From: Diorhabda sublineata
Lineage: Eukaryota > Arthropoda > Insecta > Coleoptera > Chrysomelidae
NCBI RefSeq assembly: GCF_026230105.1
Contig: NC_079477.1
Coordinates: forward strand, 6,143,001-6,207,000
Reading direction: 5' to 3'
Length of the DNA: 64,000 bases
Below, piece after piece: positions 60,400 through 64,000 of the stretch (positions are counted from its first letter, which is position 1; every line of letters starts with the position of its first letter). A program made the position numbers and the translations under genes. Under the pieces are notes generated by a model. It was given only the letters and a program-made list of their open reading frames with translations. It was not told the DNA's origin and did no database searches.

Positions 60400-60740
60400 T
60401 GAGACGTCCAGACAACCAAGAAGTTAAGGATGTCTAACCAACAGGCTAACTCTTAACAAAAAGATAGAACTCTGCTTAGATGAAGGAATCTACGCGCGAA
60501 ACTGCGACGCGAACGAGGATGAGGACCTGTCGAAATAACAGGGGGTGTTGGAGTCTCCTTCTTCGCATTTATTCGCGGATTCATTCGGAGTAGATACTTA
60601 GAGAGACGGGCTTTGGAACGCGTGTGTATGTGTGTCCTGAAAACCTGCCAGTTTCCGAAGATGATGACCACGACAAAAAACTAAAAATTTAGGTCCAAGT
60701 ATGGGACCTTCAAGAAAAGCGCATAATTCCTAGGCCAATG
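60400..60740. other. GC-richer block after the Jockey-like fragment
   Basis: Composition matches the LINE, not the AT-rich flanks, so this is probably part of the same insertion or a neighbouring one. A plus frame has DEGIYARNCDANEDEDL and another PENLPVSEDDDHDKKLKI; neither is recognised. Confidence 0.4.
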
Positions 60741-61737
60741 CTGAAGAATGAGTAACGTATATCAACGTGGGACGACGTTACTCAAATTAAATCAAAACAA
60801 CAAGTGAATTGGCGAATGTACCATATTCAACCATGCATAGTATAATGCATAACCTCAATTTCGACAGTATAAAAATAATCGATTTATGATGCCCTAGAAA
60901 TGGAAATGAAAAACACCATATACGACACAAACAAACAAAATATAGTTTCTATTGTACAATCAAAAAACTTCGAAAGAAAGAGATAAACTTCAATTATCTG
61001 AAAAAACGGCGAAATAAATGATTTACTATACCATATAGCGTATTAGAATGACAAACGAACTATAGATACTAATATTAAGATCTCTAATTAGTTTCTCTAA
61101 TATCTTTCTCAAAATTTTCCTTTCTTGATATTCAACACTATATTATGATCGGATGAAGACAAAGAAATATCATTATCCATTTGCAGATCAATGTACCATC
61201 AATCAATGATAATGAGAAAATAATATTAATCATAAAATAGTAATTCTATATCATCTTTTGTGATTTGTAAATGAGACTTCAGCCGTTTACTGCATCGAAT
61301 TGTAACTTCAAGCGTCGTGTATCGATTGTCTTGTTTATACAGGAAAATTGTGTTTGATCAATATATTGTTCTTCATATTGAATGTAAAATGGAGAGTGAA
61401 TGGAGTGACTTTACCAGTTGCTTTCAAAACCACGTTTACAAACCATTGTTAAAGAACGTTTGTTATATAACTGATCAAATGTATCCAACATCTTTGCACT
61501 TGTAGTGATGAATTACAGATCATAGTTTTTTGCATTACGAAAGCAAATTTTGATGAACAAAACATTAATAAACGAACAAAGTATTATTACTCCTTCTCCT
61601 TATTATCTACAGAGGGTGTAAGTTAATATTAGTCTCTTATTCTGTAAAATGTAAAGCCACTTCGCTTTCTTCCAATTACTCTTTGTTTGTTGACGAAGAT
61701 TTTATAATTAATACTAAAGATTGGGATAAATATGAAA
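60741..61737. other. AT-rich spacer
   Basis: Nothing recognised. The plus-strand 62-residue frame at 61317-61505 has no motif. Confidence 0.5.
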
Positions 61738-61910
61738 TGTGTGTATTTTCAGGACATTATTGGGAACAAAAGTTCGAAGCAGTCGCAGCAAGGAAAATAT
61801 GTGAAATTGAAGAGGAAGACACAGTTATGATCCAACGGCACACTGTTGGTACAATCGTTTTAATAGTGGAAATTTGACGTTAGCGCTTAGGTCGTCTACC
61901 TGTTTTTAGT
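61738..61910 (+). pseudogene. mariner transposase N-terminal HTH fragment
   Basis: The plus frame reads HYWEQKFEAVAARKICEIEE with EDTV following, then, after a one-base shift, RWYNRFNSGN-like wording (TVGTIVLIVEI in the unshifted frame). Mariner N-termini have F..GK.A.EAARNICEV.GEDTV..RTAQRWF.RFNSG.F.LED. The catalytic half is absent; a pogo/Tigger piece lies downstream. Confidence 0.5.
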
Positions 61911-62099
61911 TACTAAAAAAAAGGAGTACTTGTCGGTTTTCGGAATCACTTCGACCTTCTAAAAACACGGTACATCGCCAATTAAAGGTGTGTAAGCAGC
62001 TCCTTGCCCTGTTGAAGAAGGTATATTATGAATCTGTATATATTTGCATTCGTTTTTGCAAAAACAGCTTTTAGCGAGCCAATAAGTGATAAAAAACAT
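61911..62099. other. Spacer between two transposon fragments
   Basis: No motif is certain; it may contain decayed pogo sequence. Confidence 0.4.
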
Positions 62100-62600
62100 T
62101 TTCATCCTGAAACATAGAGAAAAGGCACGTAATATGCGTTAGCACCTATTATGAGACACACTATTTTCTCTCTAACTTCTAATGGGAGGTGCCCCTACTG
62201 GAGCAATATGGGTCAGCCATCCACCTGGATGGATTAAGATCGATATTTTTACAACCAACCAAAGACGATCCAATTTTGTTATTGCTGGATTGTCACTATT
62301 CCCACATTTAATTGTGTGCTTATCACTACATGATACCCATAAGATGCAGCCATTTGATGTAGGTTTCATGGCACCATTAAAAACCTACTACGATCAGTTG
62401 TGACACAAAAACAATATTTACTCTCTATTTGAAGAAGCTTTTAATCAGGCTGCAATAATGAAATCTTCAATCCCTTAGGAAAACAGGTCTCTTTCCTTGC
62501 AACAAAAATATCTTTAGGTATACCGACTTTTTGAAAGAAGAACAAAACCCCCCTTTACAGGAGAGAACTAATAATGAAAATAAGTGGTAATTAAGATTTG
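62100..62600 (+). pseudogene. pogo/Tigger transposase, DDE_1 C-terminal part
   Basis: Plus frames give MGGAPTGAIWVSHPPGWIKI with DIF, TKDDPILLLLDCHYSHI, HKMQPFDVGFMAPLKTYYDQ, LFEEAFNQAAIMKS and RKTGLFPCNKNIFRYTDFLK. Pogo/Tigger/Jerky proteins read GAPPGS.W..HPSGWM..DIF, PTKDDPVLLILDGHYSHTRN, HKMQPLDVSFM.PLKTYY..E, LFG.AY..AAT and GFRKTGLFPFNRNIF...DF. The catalytic Asp of LLLLD and the Asp of MQPFD are both present, but at least three frameshifts break the frame. The N-terminal CENP-B-like HTH is not found. Confidence 0.85.
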
Positions 62601-63255
62601 GCTAGTGTAAGTAATGTTGTAAGAAATCTGTAGAAATTTCCGCGGCATCATCAGATGCTACCAAGATCAAGTCTGATAAAGGTTTGTCCAATACTATCAA
62701 CCTCTTCAAATTAAGGTGCAAATTCTAATAAAACGAAAGGCAAAGCTAGTTTAATAATATCTACTCCATATAAGATAACCTTGGAAGAATCAATCACATA
62801 GAAACTTAAAAAAAAATAAAATTATTTTGGTTCCTCTACGATTTTATAGGTTTCCTGATATGAGCAAGTATTTTATTAGAAACCCACACTATATTATATT
62901 AAGAGATCAATTTTGAAAATAACCAAGACTAACTTTTTTTATTGCTTCAAAGAAATAATTATTATTTCAAATGAACTTCCAAATTAAGCATTCTATCGTT
63001 TTTATATGAAACTATTTGAAAAAATTTAATTATCACCCCTTTCTTCAACAAAAATAAAAAGGTATTCCATATTACACGCCATTTTTTCACATTTTTATAT
63101 TGAAAACTATTCAAAAAACAAAACAGTTATGATATCAAGAACATAAACTAGGAATGAAATATTTGTTCACAATTTTTTAGTTGTTTATCAATCTATTCTT
63201 CTTGTTTTCATTGGAATATATATTAAAAATATTGTTCCTACACTGAATCGAATTT
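62601..63255. other. AT-rich spacer
   Basis: Nothing recognised. Confidence 0.5.
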
Positions 63256-63766
63256 TTGGACAAAAAATACGCATTCCAGTGTAACTGGAGCGTGAATAAT
63301 TTACCTGAATTTAAACCAGAAAGTGATTTTCTTTCAGAACAAAATCCCTTTCTCGCAGCTGGATTATACTTGTTGTACAATAGATTCCACTTCAAATGGA
63401 ATTTTTCTTTCCTCTACAATAACTATTTGGAGGAAAAAAGTGATTAAAACTAAATCTAGAGACCAATCAGACCAGAAATTCGTAGATGAGATACTGCTTT
63501 TTTCAAGAACTTGACACAAGTCCGAAAAATAACATCCTGGAACAGGACAGAGGAGAATTATGAGAAATATTTGAGCTGGAAATATGAGTATTTCATCCTA
63601 TTTTTGTTTCACCAGAATCTTATGTTCGTTTGAGAGATCTAATCATGAAATCAGTTGTGTGTTATAAAAGGAAATTACATCATTACTCTATGACTATTCA
63701 ACCATCGGATATTCTGGAAGAAGAAATTTTGTCCGATTTTTGCGAGGGTTCTTTCAATATTCAATA
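63256..63766 (+). pseudogene. Unrecognised protein-like ORF cluster
   Basis: Three plus-strand open pieces follow one another. They are MDKKYAFQCNWSVNNLPEFK to LEEKSD, ending at 63447; then, in another frame, ELDTSPKNNILEQDRGEL, a stop and EIFELEI; then VFHPIFVSPESYVRLRDLIM to FCEGSFNIQ ending at TAG near 63766. Their composition is protein-like and the pieces read as one broken gene or transposon. I do not recognise the family; the last block (Tyr/Arg/Lys-rich, KSVVCYKRKLHHYS) is the most distinctive. Stops and frame changes argue for a pseudogene unless short introns intervene. Confidence 0.3.
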
Positions 63767-64000
63767 GAAAAAGATATGCCTATACGTACACAACATTTAT
63801 TGAAGAAGCCTAAGTAAATAAACAATCACCTTAAATCAATCCCAGTAAGCTCTAAAAATAAATCGATAGATAGCTGCTACATATTTTAATTTTTCTTATT
63901 AAAACAAATTTTTATTTTGATATTTATGTTATAGGTTATCTATTGATTAATATAAATACGCAAAGTCTCATTGTCAGGTCAGAGCCCTTAAACTTCTTTT
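63767..64000. other. AT-rich edge
   Basis: Nothing recognised before the window ends. Confidence 0.5.

Noticed and set aside
1..64000. CRISPR array, bacterial operon, prophage or tRNA/rRNA genes
   Set aside because: No spacer-repeat pattern, no ribosome-binding-site-led gene strings and no cloverleaf or rRNA sequence was seen; the content is eukaryotic.

Overview
ORGANISM. The window reads as nuclear DNA of an insect. It is AT-rich, carries a 21-unit array of the insect telomere-type repeat TTAGG, and is full of remnants of insect mobile-element families: mariner with DD34D spacing, an HTH/DDE_3 family of the IS630-Tc1-mariner group, pogo/Tigger, Penelope-like, Jockey-like, R1/LOA-like, I-like and RTE-like LINEs, hAT, and a tyrosine-recombinase-like gene. 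A beetle would fit, but the sequence does not settle the order. No rRNA, tRNA, CRISPR array or operon was seen. LAYOUT. 0-6 kb: a tandemly duplicated hAT fragment, a Penelope tail, the TTAGG array, a recombinase-like fragment, and an R1/LOA-like reverse transcriptase with a fold-back tail. 7-15 kb: two more Penelope GIY-YIG tails, two DDE_3 transposase pieces, and a non-autonomous element with long terminal inverted repeats (12211-12886). 16-30 kb: LINE and mariner remnants, a tandem repeat of about 158 bp (28792-29212), and a 28-bp perfect palindrome. 30-46 kb: a second, rearranged copy of the inverted-repeat element, an I-like LINE on the minus strand, RTE-like LINE pieces on both strands, and a DDE_3 transposase piece. 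47-54 kb: the best host-gene signal, two phase-matched coding exons on the minus strand (50852-50594 and 47930-47671) with strong splice sites. The first intron holds a plus-strand mariner, and a CpG-richer patch near 54 kb may be the promoter. A GC-rich 43-bp candidate exon at 41330-41372 could belong to the same gene. 55-64 kb: a (CA)41 microsatellite, RTE-like LINE pieces, a nearly complete but broken mariner (57704-58905), a Jockey-like LINE with a mutated catalytic box, a mariner N-terminus beside a pogo/Tigger DDE end, and an unrecognised ORF cluster. HOW IT WORKS TOGETHER. The picture is a gene-poor region, probably mostly intron and flank of one minus-strand gene, filled by old transposon copies. 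Every recognisable transposon coding region carries stops, frameshifts or truncations, so I see no element able to move by itself. I found no multi-gene system. The items most worth checking are the unrecognised host gene, the inverted-repeat element family, the hAT duplication, and the unrecognised ORFs at 51953-52300 and 63256-63766. Family calls come from reading translations by eye; no database search was possible.
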